64,000 nucleotides of DNA from Megaleporinus macrocephalus. Taxonomy: Eukaryota > Chordata > Actinopteri > Characiformes > Anostomidae. Below the pieces are notes generated by a model that had not been told where the DNA came from, did not search any database, and saw only the letters and a list, made by a program, of their open reading frames with translations. Of this stretch, positions 11,900-32,534 are shown in pieces. Location: the NCBI GenBank assembly GCA_021613375.1, contig CM038703.1, forward strand, positions 18,536,694-18,600,693, written 5' to 3'. The position numbers and the translations under genes were made by a program. Each line of letters opens with the position of its first letter. The stretch's first letter is position 1.

Positions 11900-12055
11900 T
11901 GTCGTTGCCATTTCCCGGATTCCTGGACAGGCCGAGATCAGGAGCAGCCGGAGTGGATTCGTGTCGACTGTCCAGAGTCCGCGAATTCAAGTCCGTCCCA
12001 AAAGGCGAAGCAGCGGCGAGGCGTTTGTGGATATTTCACAAGAACACGTATCCAG
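11900..12055 (+). other. arpc1a: Probable non-coding first exon of arpc1a
   Basis: This lies in the CpG-rich patch upstream of the coding part. Bases 11961-11991 match the first exon of arpc1b (15957-15987) with 24 of about 31 identities, and all differences are transitions. A possible donor (tccag|gtacag) follows at 12055/12056; a second possibility is ca|gtgagc near 12122. The next exon begins after the AG at 12831-12832 and carries 29 nt of leader before the start codon. Transcription start and donor choice need RNA data. Confidence 0.5.
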
Positions 12056-12861
12056 GTACAGAGTGGAGTTTGTGGTGGAGCAGCAGAGGCCTCGGTCGCC
12101 GCTGTGTGTGAGAGGCGGCGGCAGTGAGCGACGGGAGCCGGCATGTCGGCGGGGTTTGGCCGGGCGGCTCAGCGAGCAAGGCCTTCTTCATAATGATATT
12201 AGCTTCATGATGTGGGGCCGTTTCGCGTACAGCCGAACCAACTGATTTTGCCTTTATAGTGTTTAAAACCGGTTGGTGTGTCGAATATCCTTTGAATTAG
12301 TTTTACTTGTGATTTTTCACAATTAGCTTCCTTGGTTGAATGTTAGCTAATGCTAGTGAACTCCGGCTAGCGTTAGCTCGTTAGCAGCCCGCTGTTACTG
12401 CCGTACTGACAGAACGCTGCTGCACGCTAGCAGTAGCTTAGCTCACTGGCTAGCTAGCCGTAGTGTTACGAGCTGATATTGATCCACGCCCTGAAACCAA
12501 GAAGTGGTCCTTGGCTGAAGTTCTTGTTCTGCCGGTTAAGTGAGAAGTGTAAGGTTTGCCAGATAAAATGTAGCTTAAGAAGATTCAGGAATGTTGTTGG
12601 AAACTGACGTTATCTGGGCTGGCAGTAAACGGACCTCCAAATTACCAGGTCATATTTATCAGAGGACTAAACTGACGAGAAAAAATATATAATCAGTGTA
12701 GTGCATTTTGGTTGGGATATCTTGGATAACGAACTAATCTGCTAACAAAGTTTCAGTTCATTTTACTGTGCCAGGTGCTATTACCGAGCAGGTGAGACTA
12801 ATTTTTTCCTGACTGTTTTTCGTTGTATTCAGGCTTGCAAAAAAAGAGTTGAAATAGGAAA

Positions 12862-15128
<2,267 letters not shown>

Positions 15129-15498
15129 AAGAACTCACTCTGTACTAGCATGACACAGCGAAAGCAATGCAGCTTGAAGACTAACAAGGATATTTCTGAT
15201 AACACTTCTGAAAGTTTTTAACTGAAAAAAAGCACTGAACAGTGGTGTGAGCTGACGTGACACTCTTAAAAAATGGAAGAAAAAAAACACTAATGGAAAA
15301 GGGGGTTTAGGGTCTTGTTTTGTTTTGTTGTATTTTTTTTTTTTTCCTATTTCTTTTATTTTTGTTTTTCTCTTTTTTTAATTCTATGCCAAAGCTGGTG
15401 CTCCAGCAGTCTGACATTTGATCTTGGTGTTCTGGTCCTCTAGGGGAACCAAGGAGGCGTTAAATTAAAGGAGAATTTTATGTAAATGGTCTGCTAGA

Positions 15499-15504
15499 AA
15501 TAAA
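15499..15504 (+). terminator. arpc1a: Polyadenylation signal of arpc1a
   Basis: AATAAA lies about 370 nt after the stop codon, after a T-rich 3' UTR, and is followed within 40 nt by GT-rich text. It is the only good signal before the arpc1b promoter. Confidence 0.65.
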
Positions 15505-15734
15505 TGAAGTATACTACACAACATTTTGGAATGTAGTCTCGTGTATGTGTCTTTCTGTTTGGTGCAGTACGTGCTTTGGAAAACAGCAGTTGCTGTTGTA
15601 GCTTAAGGAAAAGGAACGACTTACACACAGCTGGTAAATTCTTAAAATACTTGAGCAGTTGATGAAGGGAAAATACAAATATTAATATTAGGGAAGTCGT
15701 TCCAAGTACGTTAGTTCATATGAACGTCCATACA

Positions 15735-15764
15735 GAGGAGGAGGAGGAGGAGGAGGAGGAGAGA
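15735..15764. repeat. GAG trinucleotide microsatellite
   Basis: About nine copies of GAG/GGA lie between arpc1a and arpc1b, roughly 170 bp upstream of the arpc1b TATA box. Confidence 0.85.
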
Positions 15765-15850
15765 GGAGCTTATGTTATACATGCCTCTGAGCAGGATGTT
15801 GAAGGCAGTTGAACAGAAGGCTGGCCCCGCTAGCCGACAGCCGCCCACAC

Positions 15851-15912
15851 AAGGAAGTGGTTATGAGTCTCAAACAGGAAGGGGGAAGAACAGTTTTTTT
15901 ATGTATATAAAG
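15851..15912 (+). promoter_or_regulatory. arpc1b: arpc1b core promoter: ETS/RUNX-like motif and TATA box
   Basis: TATATAAAG at 15904-15912 is a good TATA box, predicting a start near 15935-15945. AAGGAAGTGGTTA at 15851-15863 joins an ETS core (GGAAG) to a RUNX-like half (GTGGTT), and a second GGAAG lies at 15877-15881. The arrangement differs from the CpG/NRF1-type arpc1a promoter. Factor binding is inferred from motif alone. Confidence 0.55.
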
Positions 15913-15934
15913 GTCTGAGGAAATAGTTCAGTTC

Positions 15935-16046
15935 ATTGAGAGCCAAGCCAGCGTTTGTGTTGACTGCTCAGAGTCCACGAACTCGGGCTTCTGTTCCACA
16001 TCTTATCCGCTACACCTCAGGGACGTTTTGTTTAACCATTTCCAGG
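15935..16046 (+). other. arpc1b: Probable non-coding first exon of arpc1b
   Basis: It starts about 25-30 nt after the TATA box and ends at a strong donor (tccagg|gtgagt, 16046/16047). The next exon begins after TTTACAG at 16725, with 11 nt of leader before the start codon. Bases 15957-15987 are homologous to the arpc1a leader at 11961-11991. Confidence 0.6.
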
Positions 16047-16735
16047 GTGAGTAGGATAACAGATTCTTTTTGTTGTTTATCTGAAGCGTGGCAGATGTGG
16101 AGCTCCGGGGCGGGTTCTGGTATACGACTTCTAGTGTTGTGAAACGCCTTTCACATGAACTAACGCTGCATCTGTGCATGAGTGTGTCATAACAATGTTT
16201 CCCACTATAAACAGAATCTTTAGGCATTTAAAGCAGCTCATTTTCCTTCTTACAGAGTTTTTCCACATTAAACTAGTAACACTGGTGGAGAGTATGAGCC
16301 GGGATAGCACTTTGAATGTAGAGTCTAAAAGATGGCTAAAAAGTGTTTTATGTGCTTTTCTTGTGCAGTTGTCACCGGTGTGTCTGACCTCACGTCACAT
16401 TCCTTTCTGGTCTGCTTTTAATTTACTGCAGAAGTGAGAAGAAAGGGGAAGCTTGCCACTCTAAAGGCCAGTGGGGAGTTTTCAGACAGAAACTAAATTT
16501 GAACTTCACATGAAGGAATGTGTTTATATGCAAAGCAAACACAGCAGAGTCAACTAGATGAGGAAGTTCTAAAACTTCTCCTTTCTGAGCTGCTGCTCTT
16601 GCGGAAGCGAAGGAGCATGAGCAGCCCTGTTTCTTAAGGTTGATGTAGCTGGTTACAGTGTTGCAGGGTTTCATTCAAGAAGTCACTGTGAAGTTTCTAA
16701 TCTCCTGATGCTTCTAATTTACAGAGACTTTAGCC

Positions 16736-23798
<7,063 letters not shown>

Positions 23799-24044
23799 CT
23801 ACAGGGTGTCCTACAGAACAGAGTTGGCCGTGATACCAACTCTTGGCTGCTTCTATGGAAATATGCAGCAATACATTTCAAATCATCGTATGGAAATTGT
23901 TAATCAGCAGCTTGGGAATAGCAAGCATTTATGCTTATAAAACTGAGATAACAAACCATGCAGCGGTTATTTGATGCTGTAGTGTATTTTCTTATGAATA
24001 TGCTGGTCATACAGTGCTTTTTATTAATGTGTGCTCTGATTTCT

Positions 24045-24050
24045 AATAAA
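24045..24050 (+). terminator. arpc1b: Polyadenylation signal of arpc1b
   Basis: AATAAA lies about 250 nt downstream of the stop codon. It sits close to the convergent wipi2 3' end, so the two transcripts end within a few hundred bases of each other. Confidence 0.65.
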
Positions 24051-24171
24051 CCATGTCCTAAAACAAAGCCTAACGCTTGGAATAACTTCATGGGATGCAG
24101 GATAAGAGGTGTTGTGGACATATCTAACACAAACTCTTTGATGATATATTCAACCAGAGATTTTATTTTAT

Positions 24172-25895
24172 CTTTATATGGAACAATTCACATTTTATAC
24201 AAAAATCATTAAAAAAAAATTATAGTGGCCTAGGGTTGTCAGAGCTCATTGGCTGATGAGGAAAGTCAATCAGTTAAGTTTTATTTGTTCTGGTACACAC
24301 CATGCTCAAGTGACAATCATGCATAGAAATTAGTGATTCGTGAGCATCTGGATGACTCCATTGGAAAATTCAGCTTCGTTTGGATGGTGCCTAGTACATC
24401 TTGTTTGCCTGCACGTTGTGCTTGCTGGACAGACTTGAGATCATTGTGTACCGAAAACGTTTCACATAGTCACATCCAAGAGCCCTCGTCTCCTCTTTAC
24501 TTCTCACGAGAACCTGGGACCTCTTGAGATTACACAGCATGTTTGACCTGATCTGTCTCAGCTGCCAGACCATGTGACCTAGGCTCCAGCCATGTTTATT
24601 AAATAGACGACGGTCCGGTGGGACGTCCATGGGAACATGCCACAAACACAGACTCATACCATCTAGTCTGCAGTTTTTTTCCCCCTACATCTGTCTGGAA
24701 ACAATGAGCTGCAGTCAGGAACCGCTAAAGATCCAGTTTTCCTGTGTGTAATGGAGAATCTCCTTTCTTAAACTATTAGCTGAAGCTGGTTATATCAGGC
24801 TGATGGCATTGAGAGTAGCATTGAGAGTAGCTCTGGGGGAGGGAGGAAGGATGAATTCAGTACGATTCATTTATTATTACACTGAAAACCAGACAATGGC
24901 TGGCTCACTAAGCCTCCTTTATTACATAATATCACATGGCAGTGTTTGCACACTAACGTCTGCCAAGATCAATACACCTTCAATTCAATTTCAAATGATA
25001 AGGATGTTGGCTTGTTAGATTTTTTTAATAGCCACCTCAGTGACATGAAAGTCTTTCATTCAATTACGTGAGGGTAGGGGAAGACACTGGGGTGATGCCG
25101 AGATTTGCGCCTAAATGTATAACCAAATGGTCCATAAAGTAGTGTGGATATTGGTCTAAAGACGGGAAGGGCTCCTTTGTGTTTATACTGGGCGAAACTA
25201 AAGATGACCCTCAGAAAAGCACGGCCTGTGAATACTGTTGGTTTAGACTGACCAGGTTTTGGTAACCAGGCTGTCAAAGCAACACAAAGGCATCCTAGCA
25301 CTGCTAATGAAGGACATTATCCACAGCCACAGATGGGACAGAAAATACCCCACATTTCCGACACGACGGAAAAAAAAACATTGCACAGTATGCAGTGGCA
25401 TGGCAGGCGGATCAAGCCAGTTATCCAATTTTTAAAGAAAGAAACACACGCGCACACACACACACACGTTAAGCGGCTGTCAAGGCTCAAGAAGAGGGTG
25501 TCCACTGAACACATCAGAACCATCGACACGAGAGCAAAATGTTTTCTAGCACTCCTAATCTTGGCACATGTACATGCAAAGCTACGAGACATGGTGGCTG
25601 TAGCTCGGTTCTCTCACTTAGTATTATGTTAACGGTACATCTGGGCGTCCAAATTCACCCGATTCTTTTTAAAAGCCACAAAAAGGGGAAAAGAAAGAGA
25701 AACATCTATATGTAACAACAGACAGAATGAGGCTACAGCTAGGCTCGCTTTAAAAATGCCCTCTCTTTTAATCTCTTCTCCACCAGGTCACATGATCATA
25801 GCAGCACCAGAGGAGGAGGAAAGGCGCCCCCTCTGAAATGTCACTCCGTCGTCACTTTTCCTGCCCCATGGCGTCAGGGAGGGGGAGGGGGGGTC
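24172..25895 (-). other. wipi2: Probable wipi2 3' UTR
   Basis: Minus-strand AATAAA signals are at 24172-24177 and 24280-24285. Using either gives a 3' UTR of about 1.6-1.7 kb, with no splice signals needed. A CA-type microsatellite (about 25446-25468) lies inside. No other gene is visible in this stretch. Confidence 0.5.
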
Positions 25896-28800
25896 TCAGT
25901 CAGTCTCCAAAATAAGGGGGGGCTGCTCGTTTTCCTCGTCCAGATGCAGGGCGTTCATGTCATCCTCCATCCCCGCCCCACCCACCGCACCCTGATCCTC
26001 AGAGTAACCTGCATTAGAGTAACGTGAGGTTCAACAGTTAGGAAATGGCAGCAACTGTGAGGGTTCAAAGGCATGAGTGCAGCCTAGAGCTTGAAATACT
26101 GGTCCAAACCCTATAGAACTAGACAGCTCACTTCAGATTTGGCTGCCATTTGTCAAATATGTCAAGCTTGGAGTTTAATCTTTCCCTTTAGGTTCTTGCC
26201 ACTTTATGTTACTCTGTGTATGTTACTCATATACAGAATTTGATTATCGTACTTGTTAAAGCGCTCAGCTGAAGCTCTAATCTTGAGTAAAAAAATTCTT
26301 ACCTTTGGCAACAGCAGCGCTGTAGGTCTGGGCCACAAGTGGGCGTTCATGGGCTGTCTGTTCTAAAATTTCATTCGCAGGTTCAGCACTTCCATCTAAC
26401 CTGAAACAAGAAACAGTTCACAACAAAAAACGAATTACTCACAAAGGTAATATTTTGACAACTAAGAAAACAGAAATACAAACATTTTGTCTATATTCCT
26501 ATATTCTCCTTAAAGTGTAAAAAAAATCTGGTGAGAAAAAAAAATTGCTTGATGAACAGAGGAAAAAAGGAAAACAAAAACAAATCTCATTACAGACGTA
26601 TTATATTACCATGTTTTTTCAAAGCTCACTATGCTAAATAGAAATGCAGTCATTACTTGTGCTGCTTCATTAGTGTGCATTCTCCCCCTTCCTGTGGGTC
26701 TAAGTTGTACAGGTAAAGGTAGCCATCTGCTGCTGCCACCAGAAGTCGTGGAATCTTCTGGATTCTGAAGAAAAGATCAGAATGATATTTTAAATCCATC
26801 GTGTTATGATACGTCATTGTTTTTTTCTTTTAATTATTCTCACATGGCGAGAGCGCAGATGTTCTTGTGTCCTGAAAATGGCAGTCTGACTGTGGCGAAG
26901 GCCCTTCCTTGTGTGAACATTTCAGACACCTGCGCAGGCAGATATGTGGTGGAGGCCATGAGTACTTTCCCAAAATATCCTGTCCAAGTAGTGGGCTCCT
27001 CCTGCGGCCTGTGTGTCAAAGAATAGAGCTGTTTACAAACTGCCCTTAACAACTGAACACAATACTCTACAAAACTCAACAAGCATTAAAAACAAACACA
27101 AAATGCTGTATTTTTTTACATTCCCAAAAGATCATGTTTAAATTTCTTACAGAAGCAAGGTGTTGACATTAAAAAAAAAAACAGAGATAGAGGATTTAAA
27201 ATTTTTGCAACTTTTTAAACTCTCCTTTGAGTGGAAGTTACTTAAACACTTACTTTTCTCTTTGTGTCTCCAGTTTAAAGATATGAACGGTCTCTGTGTT
27301 GCTGGAGGCAGACAGATAAAGCCCCTCCATACTGAAGGCCAGGGAGCAGATACTCACACATCTGGCAAGAAAAAAAGAAAATCATTTTGATAGTACACTC
27401 GGCCCTAAGCATTATTCAGTTAGGCACTTTAATTAAACTTATCTATTCCATACTTTACAAGACCGATTTGTCTTGAGGGTGAAACCAAATTGCTTTATAG
27501 TGTTATCTACCTCTTCACTCCTCTCCTAAACTCAAAGAGTTTCTGTCCCTCTGGAATGGAGAATACACGGATGACAGTGCCCTAGACAACAGCACAATAA
27601 GACAATGTATATTTATATGTATAAAAAGGAAAACACAACAACTAAAAAGGTTCTAAATAAAATAACTAATCCACTTATACTGAAATGTCTAGTTATATCC
27701 TTGAATTCTGGCTCAAAAATCAATACCTTCTCAGAAGCTGTGGCAAGTTTTGTACCACTTGCATCAAATGCCAGTGCTGCTAGTGGGCTGTCATGAGCAG
27801 GAATCATATTAGCAGCCCGCTGCAAAAAGAAAAATTGTGGCATCTCAGTGTAGTGTAGCATTTTCAGATGACACACGTCATAATTAAGTTTCGTTGAGAC
27901 TTACCAAATTAACAGTGTCAAAAACCTGCACTTCCCCTATTGTTGCACTTCCTGGATATGCCAAGTAGCAGTTGTCATTGCTGATTGAAAGCGCACATAA
28001 TCCTATAATGACACAAAAACAATTTTACATTTACTACAAAAACATAATGGCCTTAAAAACAGGATGACAGTTTTGTAAGAAATATGATTAACTGTCTGTG
28101 ACATCATATTTAGACCTGCTATAACCAGCCAGAACTTTTCGGTTCCAGTATCATCAATATAGAAATGACGAACTGGTTTCACTGTTTACTTGTGAAACAA
28201 GAACTTGCAGTGTCTGTGTACATGTGAGAAGGCAGACAGTAAATGTAATACTTAAAGCTGCCCAATAAAAGTACATCAGGAGAGAAGGGGACACTGCTAA
28301 AACAGGACCCTAAGAATCCGTACACCAGTATGAAGCTAATAAATTCAGCAAAATAACTGTTCAGAAAATGGCTTCTTGTCAAGCTGTTAGCAACACTTTC
28401 AAAAGGATCCGCCTTACTCTTTCCATACTCTCGGCCTTAAAGTTACAGCACCATCTGCTGGATAAAAGTCAACCGTGCAACTTGAACAACAGTTAAAGTC
28501 AAAACAGGTCAAAACAAAACAAACCTGACGGATTTGGAGGGGTTTCTCTAATTGTATGTAGTACTTTCATATCCCTGATGTTGTGGATATACAGCGATTC
28601 TTCCAGACATACTATCAACCTCTGTTGAAGACAAAAATAAATACAAGAAATTACAATAACATATGTAATGTGCATAAACACATTACATAAAACATAGCTT
28701 AAATAAACACACAGATGCTTTTTAAAACAATAAGCTTGGCTGGGTTTGTCTGAGAGCCTGATAACAACTTTAACTGCATTTAGTGTAATCAAAATGAGGA

Positions 28801-31121
28801 TATGAACTAAACTGCCTGCACCAGTGTCCGCATTACAAAAATAGAAAATGGAGGAACTGAGGATATGGGCAAGAAACCTTTTATAGCAACAAAAACGTAC
28901 GCAAGGACACAGTTTGTACTTACTTGTCTGTTCAGTTTTACAGCCAATATAGTGTTTGAGTAGCTGTAGTTACATATTTCCGTCCCCTTCTTGAAGTGAC
29001 ACACTTTCAGCTTCCTCGGTGCCTTAAGGCTAACAATAGCAACAAGGCTACTGGAGAACAGTCGTTCCACAATGCACACATCTTCTGTGTCTGCTATGAA
29101 AAACAAACAGGACAAGCGTTCTCAGGTGTTTTTTTAGAGGTCGCGTAAAACCAAATTACAGCCTTTATTCAGGAAGCTTTTAAGATTTAGAGTGCTGATC
29201 TGAGATCTAAATAAAAGTAAACAAGGACCAAATCCTAAATCAGCACTCCTATTCTAAGAAGCTTTGTAAATATGGGCCAGTGTGTCTAGTCTGTCAGACA
29301 GAACCAAAAAGTATGAACACACGAAGAGCACCATATTACATCATGGGCAGGGGACAAGACATATAGTGTAAATTCAACTTGAGATCACAGAGAAGAGCAT
29401 AACAGTATCAGGCTGGAAATGTGGTACAGCTAAACTGCGTACTAGTAACTAAAATGCCAGTGAAAAGAGTTGAAGGTGTGAAAGAGAGAACAGTGATGCA
29501 AGAAAAATGACAAGAAAAGACAGTTAAGTAAGACAGTAATAACACCATTTGAAGAAGATCTGGACGTGACGTGTGAGAACAGCTAAGTCAGAGAGAAATA
29601 CTTACTACATTCATAGATCTGTTCCAATTTGTCCACAGATGACAAAGAGAAAAATTTGTATCCAGACTTAGTACCAACTGCTAAGGACCTGGGTGGCAAA
29701 GAGGTGACAAGGTTTTGTAAAATCGTGAAGATCCGGCTACACAAAGGTGTTGTTGACACCGATATGTAACTTTACACAGCAAAGTGTTGCAATCAGGTTA
29801 ACAAAATGACGTCTGAACTTTAACAGCCGAGCAATTTCCAGCCTCGCACGACACACCAGTTCGTATTCTGCTATTAAGGCACAATACGTGACAATTTGTC
29901 ACGATAGGTTATCGCTATTTTTATTTTTATCATCATCATCATCATCATCATCATCATGTTAACGTGCTGCTTGTCATTTACCTCACTGAGCGACTACGCT
30001 AGCCTACGTGCTGTAACTAGCACGCTAACCGCTAACTGCTAACCACAAACTGCCAAACAAATTAGAGGGACTAATCGCTCACGTTCGCAAGTACATTTGG
30101 GGAAAGGTGGTTGGCGAGGCTGGAGACGTTTAGATACATCCAACCTTTCTGCAGACAAACGTTTTAGCTACATTAATTAGCTAGCTGTCCTTAAACTATA
30201 ACCCCATAAGCAGGCAGTATGTAGCCTGTCAGCTAACTGGCTATCCAGCAGCGGTGTCCTAAAACTACAGTTTGCTGGAAAAGCTAGCTTCTTATTCCAA
30301 TCCCCCGTTCCACCTTAAATGATGCAGCAGTTACATTCTGGCGCCTCAGAATGAGACTGCTTTCTTAAGTTAGCTTCTTATTCTAATCCCCCGTTATACC
30401 TTAAATGGTGCAGCAGTTACATTCAGGCACCCCATGTATGTAACCGCTGCATCATGTAAGGTGGAACGTGGAAACTCGAATAAGAAGCTCAATAACGGGT
30501 CCGGTGTCCTCAGGTGGATTCACGTAGCTCCTAGCAGCTAGCTGGCATGTGGGAACCTCAGATCACTAGCGAGGATGACAGTTAGCTTGCCCGTTTATCC
30601 ATCTATCTAACTATATAACACAATACTACATGCTTTGCTAGCCTCGTTGACGATAGTGTATTCGTTTGCACAAGAACTAATATACCAGATGGCGATTCTA
30701 CGTTGCATATAAAGAGAAACAGGCCTTTACTTTCTTTTGCTGATGTAATAAAATAGTGCGTTATAGTTTACTAGCCTATGTGCTAACCAGCTAGCCTGTT
30801 GCCAACTTTCTGGAGTTACCTAATCCAGCCATACAGCGCATTTCAGCACTGGAGCTTTGAGTAAAACCTAATCTTCGGTTATACAGACTCCGCGCACTAA
30901 ATTACCGAACTTGACGTTCTTAGCTACGAAGCTAAAGGGCCGTAATAAAATGGCAACTGAGCGTAGCAGCAGCTTGTCTGGCAGTGAGCGTGGCGGAGAA
31001 GGCCCCCATCCCCGATCCCCACAGCGATCCCCTCCGATCACTCTTACGTGTTATCCTGATTAAAGTTGGCGAAGAGCAGCTGGCTGCAGCCGGCCTCCCC
31101 GCTCTGACTGGCCAGGTTCAT
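25896..31121 (-). CDS. wipi2: WD repeat domain phosphoinositide-interacting protein 2
   Basis: This is the PROPPIN beta-propeller that binds PI3P on forming autophagosomes and recruits ATG16L1 for LC3 lipidation. Twelve coding exons, 5' to 3': 31121-31048, 29688-29606, 29093-28924, 28621-28525, 28002-27905, 27819-27727, 27581-27511, 27361-27254, 27008-26844, 26764-26657, 26400-26303, 26008-25896. They total 1278 nt, or 425 aa, all GT-AG and in phase. The protein starts [20 protein letters not shown]. The lipid-binding FRRG loop is at residues 223-226. Arg108, needed for ATG16L1 binding in human WIPI2B, is kept in a LNRQRL context. The C-terminus is acidic and ends PPLILETD, like human. The reading frame stays open upstream of the chosen ATG; this start was chosen because it matches the family's N-terminus. 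Confidence 0.97.
29930..29957. repeat. ATC trinucleotide microsatellite
   Basis: About nine ATC/CAT units in wipi2 intron 1. Confidence 0.85.
30283..30341. repeat. Half copy of a palindromic repeat
   Basis: This is one arm of the element described at 30369-30490. It reads 'gctagcttcttattccaatc', then 'ccaccttaaatgatgcagca' and 'gttacattctgg'. It has no opposing arm of its own. Confidence 0.6.
30369..30490. mobile_element. Short palindromic (foldback) MITE in wipi2 intron 1
   Basis: The two halves are imperfect inverted repeats running GTTAGCTTCTTATTC ... CCTTAAATGGTGCAGCAG outward to inward and back again, about 122 bp in total. A second full palindrome of the same family is at 43122-43238. 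Single arms lie at 30283-30341, 32453-32534 and about 6510-6562. It could fold into one long hairpin. Confidence 0.65.
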
Positions 31122-31297
31122 GAGCACGGCACCATTTACAAGTTCAGTCGGAATTGAAACAGCCGTAACTGCGTGTGGCTTCTTTTGAAGGTAATATCCA
31201 AAACCCCCCCCGATCACTTTACGGAGCCCTGAAGTTCCACCCTTCTTGTTCTCCCAATGAATGTTGTTGTTTTTCTCCCAGCGTTGCTCCCTCCTCG

Positions 31298-31309
31298 TGC
31301 GCAGGCGCA
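31298..31309. promoter_or_regulatory. wipi2: NRF1-like site in the wipi2 promoter region
   Basis: TGCGCAGGCGCA matches the palindromic NRF1 consensus with one mismatch, 177 bp upstream of the wipi2 start codon and in GC-rich DNA. No TATA box is seen. Confidence 0.45.
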
Positions 31310-31321
31310 GTCGGGTCAGCA

Positions 31322-31860
31322 TGCGCCAGCTGGGTGAGATTTAAAGAGAAAGACTCACACACAGACATGTCAAACTGAACGTAGACCAGTGAGCGTGTTT
31401 ACAGCAGTTCTGCACAATTTTAGACAAAACAGACAAACAAAACTGATCCCACTTTCTAATGTGTTCTTTCTGTCAGAAACAGGGCTTTAATGAAAGACCT
31501 TAGGACAGGTCATTATAAATAAGGCTTGAATCTGATCCTAAATCATTACTCCTAAGAAGCATTGTGAAAACGGCCATGACCATAATAAAGTTGTCTAAAT
31601 CGTACAATATCTATTCGTGGTCTTCTAGCTGTCTGTTTGCGGCTGCAGAGCATCCCAACACTCCATCTAATCTCCAGCAGGGGGCGTCTGTGCTTGTGTA
31701 ACAGCGATGGGGAAGGGATGGCGCTATGTGCTGAAGGCAACACAATGCCAAGAAGGAGAGATGAACGACAAACAGCCAAAGATCTGAAGAACAAAGACTC
31801 AATAAAAAGTTTCTTAATCAATCAAGGACAAAGAGCTTTGTGAGACATTTCAATAGTGGG
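31322..31860. other. wipi2 upstream region with a CTCF-like motif
   Basis: CCAGCAGGGGGCGT at 31674-31687 fits the CTCF core closely. Otherwise there is no gene. Open frames of 60-90 codons on either strand match nothing known. Confidence 0.4.
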
Positions 31861-31863
31861 GAG

Positions 31864-31968
31864 AAGGGGTGTGCCATATCGTATCAAACAGAATATTATC
31901 GCCAACATTTTTGAATATCGTGAATGATATTATACCCTGAAATATCGTGCCATATCACCCATCCCTAA
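31864..31968. mobile_element. MITE, AGGGGTGTGCCATAT-type ends (copy 1)
   Basis: Left end 'aaggggtgtgccatatcgta' and right end 'gccatatcacccatcccta' are inverted repeats. The inside repeats 'gaatatcgtgaa' and 'gaaatatcgtg'-like text. Copy 2 (32198-32366) has the same ends. It is probably a hAT-like non-autonomous element; the superfamily was not proved. Confidence 0.55.
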
Positions 31969-32197
31969 TTATCACATCAGGGTACTACTTTGTACTGTTT
32001 TCAGCAAAAGAAAAATTCACTCTTTTCTCATTTCCCATTATATATCAACTTGAGACAGATTTGATCTGTCCAGTATCATTCATTTTACCTCAGTCCTGGA
32101 TATATGGAGATATTTGGAGTGCATTATTTAGTATCGTGACATTCTAGATCATTAGCTTCTGTTAGAATCTGATGAAAATTCTATTTTAATATCTCAG

Positions 32198-32366
32198 GGG
32201 TGTGCCATATCATATCGTATGCAATAATAAAATTTCATTTTCATTTTGTTGCAGTAGTGTATTCTTGAAATATTTTATGTTTTGTCATAACGCCAAGAGT
32301 ATCGTTATCTCAAAAATACCATGAAATATCATGATATTATTGTAGGGCCATATCACCCACCCCTAG
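32198..32366. mobile_element. MITE, AGGGGTGTGCCATAT-type ends (copy 2)
   Basis: Left end 'aggggtgtgccatatcatat' and right end 'ggccatatcacccacccct' pair as terminal inverted repeats. It lies in the same orientation as copy 1, about 230 bp away. Confidence 0.6.
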
Positions 32367-32452
32367 TGGGGAGTGGAATCGACGTTTGATTTGCCAGCCT
32401 TCTGGAAGGGGAAAATTCAAACAAGTACCTGAATATACTTGCTGAACCTAAT

Positions 32453-32534
32453 TACTGCACCATTTAAGGAGGAATAGAGAAATTCTGAAAAAATGACACT
32501 GGAATGTAACTGCTGCACCATTAAAGGTGGAATG
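32453..32534. repeat. Two single arms of the palindromic repeat
   Basis: 'actgcaccatttaaggagga' and, 50 bp on, 'taactgctgcaccattaaag' followed by 'gtggaatgg' are arms of the family described at 30369-30490. Here they lie in the same direction rather than as a palindrome. Confidence 0.5.

Noticed and set aside
25333..25632. 99-codon frame with His-Thr repeats
   Set aside because: It spans the CA microsatellite in the wipi2 3' UTR; no homology.
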